A stretch of DNA of 64,000 nt from assembly GCA_963277665.1 (NCBI GenBank), contig OY728136.1, forward strand, positions 1,978,106,576-1,978,170,575, in the 5' to 3' direction. The notes below the pieces were generated by a model. That model saw nothing but the letters and a program-made list of their open reading frames with translations. It was not told the origin of the DNA and ran no database searches. The DNA comes from Viscum album (lineage: Eukaryota; Streptophyta; Magnoliopsida; Santalales; Viscaceae). Within the stretch, counting starts at the first letter, position 1. Each line of letters begins with the position of its first letter. This document shows positions 10,972 through 21,930 of this stretch, one piece after another. The position numbers and the translations under genes are program-made.

Positions 10972-13440
10972 TTAATGCTAATTAATACAAATTAACACAA
11001 ATTAACACTAATTATCCCTAATTATCCCTAATTATCACTAATTATGGCTAATTGTTACTAATTATTACTAATTACCATTAATTAATATTAATTACCTATA
11101 ATTATCACTAATTATTATTAATTGTTACTAATTATTACTAATTACCATAAATTAATAATAATTATTACTAATGATTACTAATAATTACTAATTATTACTA
11201 ATTATTACAAATTTTTACTAATTATCACTATTTTTTACTAATTTTTACTAATTTTTACTAATTATCACTAATTATCACTAATTGTTACTAATTATTACTA
11301 ATTACCATTAATTAATAATACTTATTTCTAATTATTACTAATTATTACTAATCACCACTAATTATTACTCATCATTACCAATTATCACTATTTATTACTA
11401 ATTACCATTAATTAGCACCAATTTTGACTAATTATTACTAATTTTAAAAAATTACCACTAATTACTACTAATTAGAACTAATTATTACCAATTTTAATAA
11501 CTATTACTAATCATTAATAATTACCACTAATTATTACAAATTTTTACTAATTATCACTGATTTTTACTAATTTTTACTAATTATCACTAATTGTTACTAA
11601 TTATTACTAATCAAAACTAATTAATACTAATTATTACTAATTATTACTTTATTATTACTAATTACCACTACTTATTACTAATTACAACTAATTACCACTA
11701 ATTTTTACTAATCATAACTAATTATTACTAATTATTACTAATCATAACTAGTTATTACTAATTACCACTAATTATTACTAATTACCACTAATTACCACTA
11801 ATTATTAATAATTACGACTAATTACCATTAATTACCACTAATTATTACTAATCATAACTAATTATTACTAATTATTACTAATTGTTACTAATCATCACTA
11901 ATTATTACTAATTACCATCAATTATTACAAAATTTTACTAATTATCACTAATTTCTAGTAATTATTACTAATTATCATTAATTATCACTAATTGTTACTA
12001 ATTATTACTATTTACCATTAATTATTAATAATTATTAATAATTATTACTAATTATTAATAATTATTAATAATTATTACTAATTATTACTAATTATTACTA
12101 ATTATTTCTAATTATAACTAATTACCTCTAATTATTACTAATTATTACAAATTACCACTACTTATTACAAATTACCACTAATTACTACTAATTAGTACTA
12201 ATTTTTACTAATTACCACTAATTACCACTAATTACTACAAATTACGACTAATTATTACTAATTATTACTAATTATTACTAATTATTAGTAATTATTAGTA
12301 ATTATTACTAATTATTACTAATTATTACTAATTATTACTAATTATTACTAATTATTACTAATCATTACTAATTATTACCAATTACCACTAATTATTAATT
12401 TTTTTACTAATTATCACTAATTTTTACTAATTTTTACTAATTATCATTAATTATTACTAATTATTACTAATTACCACTAATTAATACTAATTATTACTAA
12501 TTTTTACTAATTATTACTATTTATTACTAATTGTTACTAATTATTACTAATTATTACTAATTCTAACTAATTGTTAATAATTATTACTAATTGTTACTAA
12601 TTGTTACTAATTGTTAATAATTGTTACTAATTGCTACCAATTGTTACTATTTATTACTAATTGCTACCAATTGTTACTATTTATTACTAATTGCTACCAA
12701 TTGTTACTAATCGTTACTAATTATTACTAATTGTTACTAATTATTACAAATTATTACAAATTATTTTTAATTAATGCTAATTAATACTAATTACCGTTAA
12801 TTTTTACTAATTACCATTATTTTTTACTATTTATTGCTAATTTTATGTAATTACGGTTAATTTTTACTAATTACTACTAATTTTTACTAATTAGTGCTAA
12901 TTAATACCATTTACCACTATTTTTACTAATTACCATTAATTATTAATAATTACCGCTAATTTTTACAAATTAGCGCTATTTTTTACTAATTACCTGTAAT
13001 TATTACTAATTACCACTTATTATTACTAATTTTTATTAATTTATAACAAATTTTTACTAATTAACGCTAATTTTAAATAATTATTGTGATTTATTGCTAA
13101 TTTTTACTAATTACCACTAATTAATACTAATTACATTTTTTTACTCATTATCGTTAATTATTACTAATTAGCGCTATTTATAGCTATTTACTGATAATTA
13201 AAACTAATTATTGCAAATTAAAAGTATTTACATTTTAATTACACACATTACTAAAATTTAAAACTAAATACTACTAATTTAAAACAACTATTGCTAAATA
13301 TAAATAATTACTTCTAATTATAAATAATTACTTATAATTATAAATAATTACTTCTAATTGAATATAATTACAACTAATTAATAATATTTAAATATAATAA
13401 AAAATAAAATAAATAAAATTTAAATTTAAATCATTACATA
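10972..13440. repeat. 10-bp satellite array filling an intron (ACTAATTATT)n
   Basis: About 2.4 kb made almost only of a 10-base unit, consensus ACTAATTATT (equivalently ATTATTACTA), some 240 copies with substitutions mainly at one or two positions (ATTACCACTA, ATTGTTACTA, ATTTTTACTA variants). The most perfect block is at about 12239-12360. From 12760 onward units become more diverged, and after 13200 they fade. It lies between the inferred first exon (donor-like GAG|GTATTT on the minus strand near 13447) and the acidic exon at 10971, so it is intronic to the CACTA gene. Confidence 0.95.
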
Positions 13441-13583
13441 AATACCTCAAAAATGAAGCTTTTATACACTGTAAACTTCAAAATTTTCTTCCCCGTAAAA
13501 AATTATACTTCTACTTGAAGGAGGGAAGAACTGAAGAAAGGAGAGGTGAATTTGTGAATGGAGAGAAAAAATTTGGGGGGGGG

Positions 13584-13591
13584 TATATATA
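13584..13591 (-). promoter_or_regulatory. TATA box of the CACTA gene
   Basis: TATATATA on the minus strand, followed downstream (toward lower coordinates) by a CT-rich leader with TCTCTCC and CTTCAGTTCTTCC. It is placed between the right subterminal repeats and the first exon. Confidence 0.55.
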
Positions 13592-13599
13592 AGTTAGAT

Positions 13600-13990
13600 T
13601 AGTAACGATGGAACCCGTCACAAATAGTTCCCACAATAAATGCTTGAGGCTGCGGTTAAAGACTAATTGTGATGGGCCCCGTTGCAAATACTCACCTGCC
13701 GACATACTATTTTCAATGGGTAAATGATCCCGTCGCAATTAGTATTATTTGCGATGGTTCCCATCACAAATTATTCTCGTAATAAATGCAGTGGTTTAAA
13801 ACTATATGCGACGAGTCCCGTCGCAAATACACACCTACCGACAGAGTATTTGCGATGGGTGAATGATCCCATCGTAATTACCTTTGCATGACTGATGGTA
13901 TTTTCGATGGGACTTGGTTCTCATTGCAAATGCCCATTGCCGCGTTTTGGAGGGAAGGTGCACCAGTAGCATTTGTGACGTGTTTGTTTA
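13600..13990 (-). repeat. Right subterminal repeats of the CACTA element
   Basis: At least eight copies in both orientations of CCCGTCGCAAATA or TATTTGCGATGGG-type motifs, some paired as near palindromes (for example around 13808-13870). They end in the TIR at 14035. Deamination variants (GTTGCAAAT, CATCACAAAT, CATCGTAATT) are frequent. Confidence 0.75.
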
Positions 13991-13993
13991 CCC

Positions 13994-14035
13994 ATCAAAA
14001 ATGACCTGTTGCAAAAGGTTATTTTTCCCTTAGTG
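13994..14035 (-). repeat. Right terminal inverted repeat of the CACTA element
   Basis: Read from 14035 inward on the minus strand: CACTAAGGGAAAAATAACC, then TTTTGCAACAGGTC. It pairs with the left end at 7699. Confidence 0.7.
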
Positions 14036-14586
14036 TTAGCTACAATTTATCATTGAAAAGAGTTGTTAATATTCATGACTGGTTAAAATTAGAAGAAGTT
14101 TGTATGAGGATTCATAGTCTCTTAAAACCAGGGTATGATTAAGTAATAAAATTAATCACATATCTCCATCTTCAATATGCTGGTCTCCAATAACATATTG
14201 AAAATCTACTGCTCGATGATGAGAATTGGGTGAAATAATATTTTGGGGAAAGGACCATTTCTGAAACCATGATAAGATATAACTCTTTAATCCACCAAAA
14301 GATCAAACACTCTCCATAGGTTCTGAATTGCAGAAGTCAAACCACTGTAATTTCCCTATGAGGTCAGCACACCATAAATGGGAAGACTAAACACCCAACT
14401 CACCACACTAAGTCACACTTAGTCACACACTCACAAAAAAAAAAACACTCATATACAAATATTGAAGTAAATTAAATTAAAATAAAAAGTAAATTGGATA
14501 CACAAGATTATATGGTTCGTACTTTCATCCTATGTCCAAGGGAGAATAGAGAAAACTCTTTATAACACCAAAAATATAAGGATTAC
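14036..14586 (-). mobile_element. Copia-like LTR relic, distal part (layer 0 of the nest)
   Basis: This stretch is the left flank of Gypsy-B; its other half resumes at 59762. In the joined order the minus-strand LTR start is at 60147, next to a copia-type PPT, and the LTR would run through 59762, then 14586, down to an undefined end. The segment with ATATGGTTCGTACTTTCATC at 14511-14530 and the AAAA/CA-rich tract at 14430-14455 show no gene. The left boundary may simply be the CACTA end at 14035. Confidence 0.4.
14582..14586. repeat. Left target-site duplication of Gypsy-B (ATTAC)
   Basis: Pairs with ATTAA at 59762-59766, four of five bases. Confidence 0.6.
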
Positions 14587-15018
14587 TATATTGAACCAGG
14601 ATTAACATACATGGATATTATATCATTTTAGATGAATATTCAAAACATTACAAAAATCCATGCTCGAGAACCGTAATAGTTTAGTGTTGTTGGAAACTTG
14701 GAACCATTCTTCTAGTTTGGTGAAAGATATTCAACATTTCCCTTAAAGTTCTTCCCCTTCAGTACTCCCAATTAAAACCTTTCTTTATAACCTGGGAAAA
14801 TAAAAAATAATAAAAGGGTGAGCTTGAATGTTTAGTAAGGGTAAATAAAGGAAATATGTAAGCATAACATGAGCATAAAGGTATGAGAACATGAGCATAA
14901 CATTTAAAGATAATACCCTGCATGAAAAGATCATAATCATGAGACATGGAATAAATATTGGCAGTTCATAAGACATGAAACATAAGATAATCAAGAACAT
15001 GAACCATGTGATCATATT
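14587..15018 (-). mobile_element. Gypsy-B left LTR, part 1
   Basis: Aligns block by block with 34560-34864 plus 55032-55160 of the right LTR: ACATGGATATTA, CCGTAATAGTTTAGTGT, CCTTTCTT..TA, GGGTAAATAAA, AACATGAGCATAA.GGTATGAGAAC, CATGGAATAAA, GATGTGATCATAT. It stops at 15018, where Gypsy-A starts. Frames at 14759-15057 are not genes. Confidence 0.8.
15014..15018. repeat. Left target-site duplication of Gypsy-A (ATATT)
   Basis: Pairs with ATATC at 27547-27551. The uninterrupted sister LTR of Gypsy-B reads CATATAAAAGG at this point (about 55159), confirming the insertion site. Confidence 0.65.
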
Positions 15019-16866
15019 TGTAACATACCAAGTAATTATAGAATAATAATTTTTCATATATATTAATATTTATTAATTAGGTATTAATTTTACCTTAATG
15101 GGGATGCTATGTCCAATAGCGTACTCAACATGCAACAACGAGTTTCTCTGAAATCTTATGTTGCACACAATACTTAGTTATATCGAAAAATAATACATTA
15201 TTAATATTTTAAATGGTAGTTAATTCCTAGTCATTATATTAGAATGAATGAATATAACTAACTATATTATGTTTACACATGTTTATTAAATGTTTTTACT
15301 TTATTCTAATAAAATTTAGAGGCTTAAAATGAGAATAAATCCAATTTTAAGCATAAATACTCTAATATTTTTACAAGGTAGTTTTACTGCCTTTTGATGG
15401 CGGACCCTTTTTAAATATAGTTTTTATCACGTTTATATTTTATATTTGAAAAAATAAACTTTTTATTTATAATAGGGACATCAAAATTCACTTTTGTTGA
15501 ATTTTTGGTATTTTTTAGATAAAATTCGTTTTTAAGGAATAGTTAAAAAATACTACATTTTAATTCAAAACTGCCTTTTTGTCCAATTTAACTATACTAT
15601 TAGATTATCCTTTTACATGGTTTTAAGGTATAATTAAATTAAGTTTTTATCATTTAATCCAACTTTGGTCATTATAAATAATTTTACATTTAAATTGGAT
15701 ATAAACACATGTCAATCTTTTGATGGTTTTTACTTTTTAAAAACCCGTTTTCTCAATCTGTCAACAAGATTAGCTTTAAATTAATTTTAGTCACTTTTGT
15801 GAATTTAATTTTCAAAAAAGGACATACATGGTTGTAATTATTATGAAAAATTTGATCTAATAGGATCAAAATAATTTTTTGTGAATAGTAACTTTAGTAT
15901 TTTATTTACCACGGTTAAAGGTAAACTGAGTAATTAAAGGTAAAAATAATATTATAATAATATAAAACTACCCTAACACTTATAATAATCTTATTGGATT
16001 AGTTATGGATAACCATGACAAACCTTGTGTTGAATGGTGGTCTTTGGAATCCACTTGGGTGTGATTATGACATTTATAACATTTAATTCAAAGTAAAAGC
16101 AAAAATTTCATAATCATGTCTCTTCTTACTAAAATAATTTTAATATGGGGCTATTTAAGTGATATCTTCGACTATAAATAGTCATTATAAAGATAAAGAT
16201 TACCTACATCATGGTTATTTATTTAAAATTTTTAAGAAATAAATAATTAAATTTAATTATGACACAATGATGATTTAATAATAGATTTATTAATCAAAGA
16301 ATCAAATAAATGATATTATAAATATTAAAATAAATATCATTTGACATAATTTATGCCATATATAAATTTTCTAGGTGACCATGACATATTATAAGTCCAT
16401 TCAATTTCTTTTTTTGAAGTTATGTCCCTTTTTGTATTTTATTTAAATTCAATGAAATGAAAAGTGTCAAAATTGACACTATTGATATTTTATAAAAATA
16501 ATATTTTGTTAAATTATTAAAAATCATATTTTTTTAAAAAAAATTATAAAGTTACTATATAAAGGTCTAAAAGTTAATAAAGTACCCATTTATGAGATAT
16601 TGGCCCCATATAAGTAAAATTTATAGCCTCTTAATATTTAAAATATTGTTACCACAATTAAAATTAAAAGAGAATAATTAAGGGTAAACCGAAAAGATAT
16701 GGTTTAAAATAAAATAAATACATTTATAAAAATTATTGTATTGGAATATTTTGAACTATACTCATCTTATCTTAAACATAACTCAAGTTGGAGTCATTTG
16801 GATTTAAAAATTAATTTATATTAATTTAATATTTTAAGAGTTTTTAAGGGCACCCCTCCCCTATCC

Positions 16867-16875
16867 TATAAAAAG
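16867..16875 (+). promoter_or_regulatory. TATA box of the Gypsy-A 5' LTR
   Basis: TATAAAAAG in a CCCCTATCC...GGTACCC context, conserved in the 3' LTR at 25340-25348 and, on the minus strand, in Gypsy-B at 58347-58355. Confidence 0.7.
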
Positions 16876-17212
16876 GTACCCATTCTTCTATTATACCCAC
16901 AATTCAAGAACCATTTGGTTCAAACAAGATATGCCCAAAAACCTTCCTAGAATCTATCCCCACTTTATTGAGGCCTTGGTTTAGGTAGAATACCCTTCTT
17001 AGAGGTGTTAAGGTGTTCTTCAAAGGTGATCAACCGAAGAAGAGGTATCATTTTTTAAGTGTTTCTGTTTTATTTCTTCTTCCACTTACTTTAAATATTC
17101 TTCTTATAAGATGAAATAATAACTCCAATATCCTAAATATACTGAGATGATATTATGTTAATATAATCACCTAAATCCATCTCCAATTTCATCAAATGGG
17201 AAATGAACATTT

Positions 17213-17625
17213 TGTTCGTGTGTACGAAGGACTACCGCCTCACAAACTGATATAGTTCATTTTTCATTACCATCTATCAAGACTGGTTATAATCATAAAG
17301 TAAATGTTTATATATGATATTAATGAAATTTTTATCTTTTTAAAATAATAAAATTTCAATTATGTTTTTACCTTCCATGCACATAAAAACGACAATGTCG
17401 TTCGTGCATACGTGTGAACTGTCACCTCTACGAAGTGATGTGAATCATTTTTATTAACCACATCAATTTTATGATATATATAAGTATATTTAAATTATTT
17501 TTCTAATTTTAATAATATTATGATAATTCTTGAAATATAAAACAATAATTACCTTATTTACTTAATGATCAATGAAAAATGGAAATGTTACTCATATGTA
17601 CGTACGACCTACCGTCTCCATGATT
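17213..17625 (+). repeat. Three spaced copies of a GC-rich LTR motif
   Basis: Copies at 17213-17252, 17395-17440 and 17585-17625, about 185-190 bases apart in otherwise AT-rich DNA. They share a (T)ACG...CTACCG/CACC-TC core; the third reads ACGTACGACCTACCGTCTCC. Corresponding triplets occur in the 3' LTR (25681-26096) and both Gypsy-B LTRs. Confidence 0.7.
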
Positions 17626-18842
17626 ATAACGTTGTTCATTTCTCATAAAATAAATAAATGGTTTGATTTAAAAAGTATAATTGATGTATAAAAGTGATTA
17701 TTATTTCATGAATGTTATTCTATAGATGATGGACTTATGAACACATGGACAATTTACATCATAACAAGTTCATTTTCGACTCAAGTACCGAATATCGACA
17801 AAACATCTGATATGAACTTAAATAATTATGTAATTTTTATAACATGGTAATAAATGATATAAAATGAATAATAATATTGAAAAATTTTCTCAAGAAAGTA
17901 TAAATTAACCAAAATTTATTATTTATAAATATAACTATTGTACGTGATGAGTCTGACTCAAGGTAAGGTAATTTGTCTCAATCTACTTGCATTGAGGAAT
18001 ATTTTGATATCACACACCACCTTCTTTTGAAAATGGTTTTGATAAGGTATTAATTATGTCAATATCTTGAAATGATATCTTGTGATTGTAATGTGGAAAT
18101 TTTATTTTTCCTTTATTCTTGTTTTATGTGTCATGATTATGTTATGGTTCTTGGGAATTATTTATGTATATGGGTGGTTCCATGGTAAACTATGGGAGGG
18201 TGATCCTGTGATAACTCTCCAATGAATTGGGTAATGATACAGAGTTAAACGATAAAGTTTCTCCTAAGATATTTAGGGAATATACAATTATGGGTATTCA
18301 AAATGTAGCTATTAAGGTTACCCCTATGTAGCTGTGAAAGCTACAATGTAAGTAAGATATGGATGCAATAAGTTAGCTTTATGATTTATGATTTCTATGA
18401 GTTTTTTTAAGAATATTATTATTTCATGAGTTATGTTAAATAGATTATGTTTTATGGGTGAAAAGTATGATTTCATGGGCTTATAAGTATTCATGGAATG
18501 ATGTTTTCTTTCGTTAATTTTATATTCCCTTACTGAGATTTTTATATTCATACCTTGTTTTGAATTTCTTTTTTCACAGGGTATAAGGATGGGTAAAATA
18601 AAAGACGAAGTCAAGATTAATTTTATAAAGATTTTTATCAAGAAAAATAAATCATGTTTTATTTTAAAGAGTTTCATTTGGTAAAAAATGGACAGTGAGT
18701 AGAAGTGTCTACTTTGTAATATTTGAGTTGTTATGTAATAGTTATGGACTAATTATATAAAACTCTAAACCTCAAAATTTTTTCAATGTGAATTCTTGAT
18801 CTAACTCAAGATTATGTAACGTTTTAGGATGGGTCCTTGTAG

Positions 18843-18855
18843 TTGGTATCAAAGG
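18843..18855 (+). promoter_or_regulatory. Primer-binding site of Gypsy-A
   Basis: TTGGTATCAAAGG directly after the 5' LTR. It matches the start of the TGGTATCAGAGC site complementary to initiator Met-tRNA used by most plant gypsy elements, with decay after the first eight bases. Confidence 0.75.
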
Positions 18856-19020
18856 TCAGTTTAGATAACTTTAGGGGTTAGGATATCGTTAATATAATAT
18901 TCATAAATGGATTTTACTTTATGGTGAGATTGAAATGATATAGAATTTGGAGATTACCATATTGATTCGTCTAAGATATGTTTGTTCAGAATGGTTTTCC
19001 ATAGAGGAAACATGACATCT

Positions 19021-20030
19021 ATGTTGGGGAAACATCAAGAGGAAAACAACCTTCCAAATCAACAACCTAAGATGGTCGAAATCAAAACTGAACAGTTTGT
19101 TGCAGTGATGGTGTAGTTGACTCAGACGATAAATGGAGGTGGTATCCATATATGAGATCAACCGGATCAACCACAGTGGAACATGTTGGTAGTGGTGAAT
19201 TCCATGAGGAAACATCCTCCATCATTCATAGGATCATCTAACCCTGTGCTAGCTGAAGAGTGGATTAAATCCATAGAAAATATTTTTTATGTCATGGGGT
19301 GTTTAGAAAATCAAAAGGTTAGTCTTTCTATTTTCTGTTTTGAAGGTGAATCCAATCAGTGATGATATATAGTTAAGAATATTATAGATAGTGAGGAGAT
19401 TGATGCTCTGGATTGGGATGAATTCAAAGGCATGTTTCTTGAGAAATATTTTCCTTAGGTGGTTTGACTTAGGTGGAAAAAAATTCTTGGAATTGAAGCA
19501 AGTTTAGGAATCAATGGCTACATACAAAGAAAAATTTACTCAATCGGAAAGGTACTCTCCAAATTTCATCTAGGATCTTGATAGTAAAATCAATCATTTT
19601 TACTCAGGATTAAAGCCAAAGTATTGAAGGTTATTGGATTATCATGATTTAAAAAGTAATTAAAATCTTGTTCAATGTACATAGAAAGTGGAAATGGAGT
19701 TTTTTGATGATTATGTGTTCTTTGACAAAAAAAGAGGTCGAGGTGGAAGGAAAAAGAGAATAATTTTTCAAAAAAGTCTTATGGTAAGAAAATTAAGTTT
19801 ACAGTTTGTGAAAATTATGGTAGAAACCACACTGAGGAATGCCTTTTTAATTCTAGTAAGTTCTTCTGATGTGGTAAAATGAGACATAAGTCTCGTAACT
19901 ACATTGAAAAAGATCAAGTTAGTGGTAAGACAAAATCTGATTTACAGTTAACAAAATGTTTCAAGTGCAATGTGATGGGTCATTATGCAAATGATTATCC
20001 AATGAAGAAATTTAATGATGGGAAGTAGCC
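19021..20030 (+). pseudogene. gag: Gypsy-A gag (capsid/nucleocapsid)
   Basis: From the Met at 19021 the frame runs with stops at 19113, 19155 and later. The capsid-type block HPPSFIGSSNPVLAEEWI at about 19211-19264 is the Retrotrans_gag signature (P-P-x-F...W), followed by DWDEFKGMFLEKYFP at about 19412-19458. The downstream part has three zinc-knuckle-like arrays: CENYGRNHTEEC near 19810, a damaged second with CGKMRHKSRN near 19870, and CFKCNVMGHYANDY near 19958. Reading frame changes at least twice between capsid and knuckles. Gag packages the element RNA into particles in the cytoplasm; this copy cannot. Confidence 0.75.
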
Positions 20031-20119
20031 AAAATATAATAAGAAATGTGTGGTTAAATCCTTTTTAAGTACTTCAGTAGATGTTGTGCCATCAAATGAA
20101 GTGGTATCAGGTTCATTTT

Positions 20120-20562
20120 TTTTATTTATTCATAGTATGCCAATGCGTTGTTTGATTCAGGGTCTACACATTCTTTCATTTCTAATAAATTTTTGGGTGA
20201 ATTGAAAATTCCACCTCAAGAAATAAATCCATAACTTATGGTAAAAACACTTGGAGGAAATGTTGAGTCTAAAAGAAATTATAAATATCTTTATATCCTT
20301 GTCTGCGGAAAGAATTTACCTACAAAACTTATTGTTTTTTTATCTAGTAGAGTTTGATGCTATTTTGGGTATGAATTGCCTTTCTATTTACCATGCTAAG
20401 ATTGATTGTAGATCTAAAGAAGTTAATTTTCAGGAAGAGTTTCAATTTTTGTACAAGAAAAAACACTTACCATTGATAACTTATCAGGAAGCTGAGAAAC
20501 TATTAAAAGATAAAAATGAATGTTATCTTGCACATATTTTTGAAAACAAAGAAACTATTTAG
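20120..20562 (+). pseudogene. Gypsy-A aspartic protease
   Basis: Near 20142 a frame reads NALFDSGSTHSFIS, which holds the D-S-G catalytic triplet of retropepsins in the usual gypsy context. A different frame then gives FDAILGMNCLSIYHAKIDC (20350-20407), the conserved end of the protease domain (ILGM-x-W/C-L). So the two halves are separated by a frameshift near 20230. The protease would release mature Gag and Pol. The 103-residue open frame at 20251-20562 covers only the second half and starts inside the domain. Confidence 0.75.
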
Positions 20563-20589
20563 ATTAATGATGTTCTAGTGGTAAATGAG

Positions 20590-21920
20590 TATCTTGATGT
20601 TTTTCCTAATGATTTTCTTGGTATTATACCTGACCGAAAAGTTGAATTTACTGTTGACTTATTACCCGATGCTAAGACAATTTCAAAACCCCTTATTGAA
20701 TAGATCAAATTGAACTTTTAGAGTTAAAGAATCAATTTCAAGAGTTATTAAATAAATGTTTCATTCGACCTAGCACATCACCATGGGGTGATCCTGTCTT
20801 TTTTTTTAAAAATAAGGATGGTTCAATGAGACTTTACATTGATTATAAAGCCTCAAATAACATCACTGTTAAGAACACATATCTTTTTCCTCATATTTAT
20901 GATTTGTTTGATCAGATACAAGGATCACAATATTTTTTGAAGGTTTACTTGTGTTCGGGGTGCCATTAATTGAAATTAAAGGAATCATACATTCCAAATA
21001 CCACATTTCGTACTAGATATGGCCATTATGAATTTGTAGTTATGCCTTTTGGGTTAACTAACACACATGATGTATTCATGAATTTTATGAATAGAATAAT
21101 CATCGAGTTATTGGATAAGTTTGTGGTTGTGTTTATTGATAAAATTTTGGTATATTATAAAAGTAAAGAGGAGCATGAAAGTTATATAAGGGTTGTTTTG
21201 AAAACCTTAAAAGAAAAAAACTATATGGGAAATTTAGGAAGTGTGAATTTTGGTTATAAAAAATTCTATTCCTTGTTCACATTGTTTCTAAAGATGGCAT
21301 AACTGTTGATCCCGCTAAAACAAAAGTTGTTGAAGAATAGCCAAGACCCACAAATATATATGAGATTCTTAGTTTTCTTGGTTTAACATGCTATTACTAA
21401 AGGTTTGTTGAAATTTTTTCACAGTTATATAGCCCATTAACTAAGTTAACTCGAAAAAGGTGTTAAGTTCATCTGGAAAAAAGAATGTGATGACTGTTTT
21501 TAGGAATTGAAAAGAAGATTAGTGAATGTTAGAGTTTTGGAACTACCTTCCAGAAATGGTAAATTTGTTATCTACAGTGATGATTCATTTAAAGGACATG
21601 GCTGTGTCCTAATGCAGAATGATCAGGTAATTTCTTATGATTCATTTCAATTGAAAACTCATGAGTTAAATTACCCTACACATGATTTGGAATTATCTAA
21701 TATTGTTTTTTCTTTAAAAATTTGGAGGCATCATCTGTATGGAGTAAAATGTGAAATATATACTAAACAAAAAAGTTTTAAGTACATATTCACTTCGAAA
21801 TAATTGAACATGAGACAGAGAAGATGGTTGAAACTAATCAAGTATTATTATTTCACAATTCATTACCATCTTGGAAAAGAAAATAAAGCGGCTGATGCTT
21901 TGATTAGAAAAATTTAATGC
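20590..21920 (+). pseudogene. Gypsy-A reverse transcriptase and RNase H
   Basis: RT motifs in order: [17 protein letters not shown] (about 20755), a degraded [12 protein letters not shown] block (20940), TFRTRYGHYEFVVMPFGL (about 21003-21056), and the catalytic box read as VVVFIDKILVYY (about 21124-21160). The second Asp of the (F/Y)xDD motif is Lys here, so catalysis is lost independently of the stops. RNase H follows: [18 protein letters not shown] (21561-21614), [18 protein letters not shown] (21664-21717) and KYYYFTIHYHLGKENKAADA (about 21840-21899), with an Asp in each of the first and last blocks. Frames shift near 20700, 20960, 21300 and 21420. The order RT then RNase H then integrase is Ty3/gypsy. 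Confidence 0.85.
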
Positions 21921-21930
21921 TACATTAAAC

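Larger units (their letters stand above)
7699..14035 (-). mobile_element. CACTA (En/Spm) DNA transposon, 6.3 kb, non-autonomous
   Basis: The left end CACTAGTAGAAAA and the right end, read inward on the minus strand as CACTAAGGGAAAAA, are terminal inverted repeats sharing CACTA, the AAAA run and a later GCAA...AGGTC block. Subterminal arrays of CCCGTCGCAAAT and TTTGCGATGGG type motifs, typical of CACTA elements, lie at 8720-8890 and 13600-13990. Inside is one minus-strand gene of the Transposase_24 (Ptta/En/Spm) family with a very long intron. No TNP2-type DDE transposase is present, so mobility would need another element. A 3-bp duplication is not evident (CAA on the left, TTA on the right). 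The 0.8 kb between the left TIR and the left subterminal repeats is AT-rich and may hold an insertion. Confidence 0.75.
15019..18841 (+). mobile_element. Gypsy-A 5' LTR
   Basis: Starts TGTAACATACC and ends GGGTCCTTGTA just before the PBS. Near-colinear with 23509-27546. It contains a TATA box at 16867, and three copies of a GC-rich CGTACGNNCTACCG-like motif at 17213-17252, 17395-17440 and 17585-17625. It lacks the roughly 235-bp segment found in the 3' LTR at about 26502-26738. No gene: the 117-residue minus-strand frame at 18324-18677 is AT-driven. Confidence 0.85.

Noticed and set aside
10972..13440. Could the regular array be a CRISPR?
   Set aside because: Units are 10 bases, contiguous, with no spacers; a eukaryotic satellite. 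The 45-bp and 68-bp arrays are likewise contiguous.
18324..18677. 117-residue minus-strand frame
   Set aside because: Lys/Ile/Phe-rich frame antisense in the Gypsy-A LTR. The homologous 3' LTR does not keep it open.
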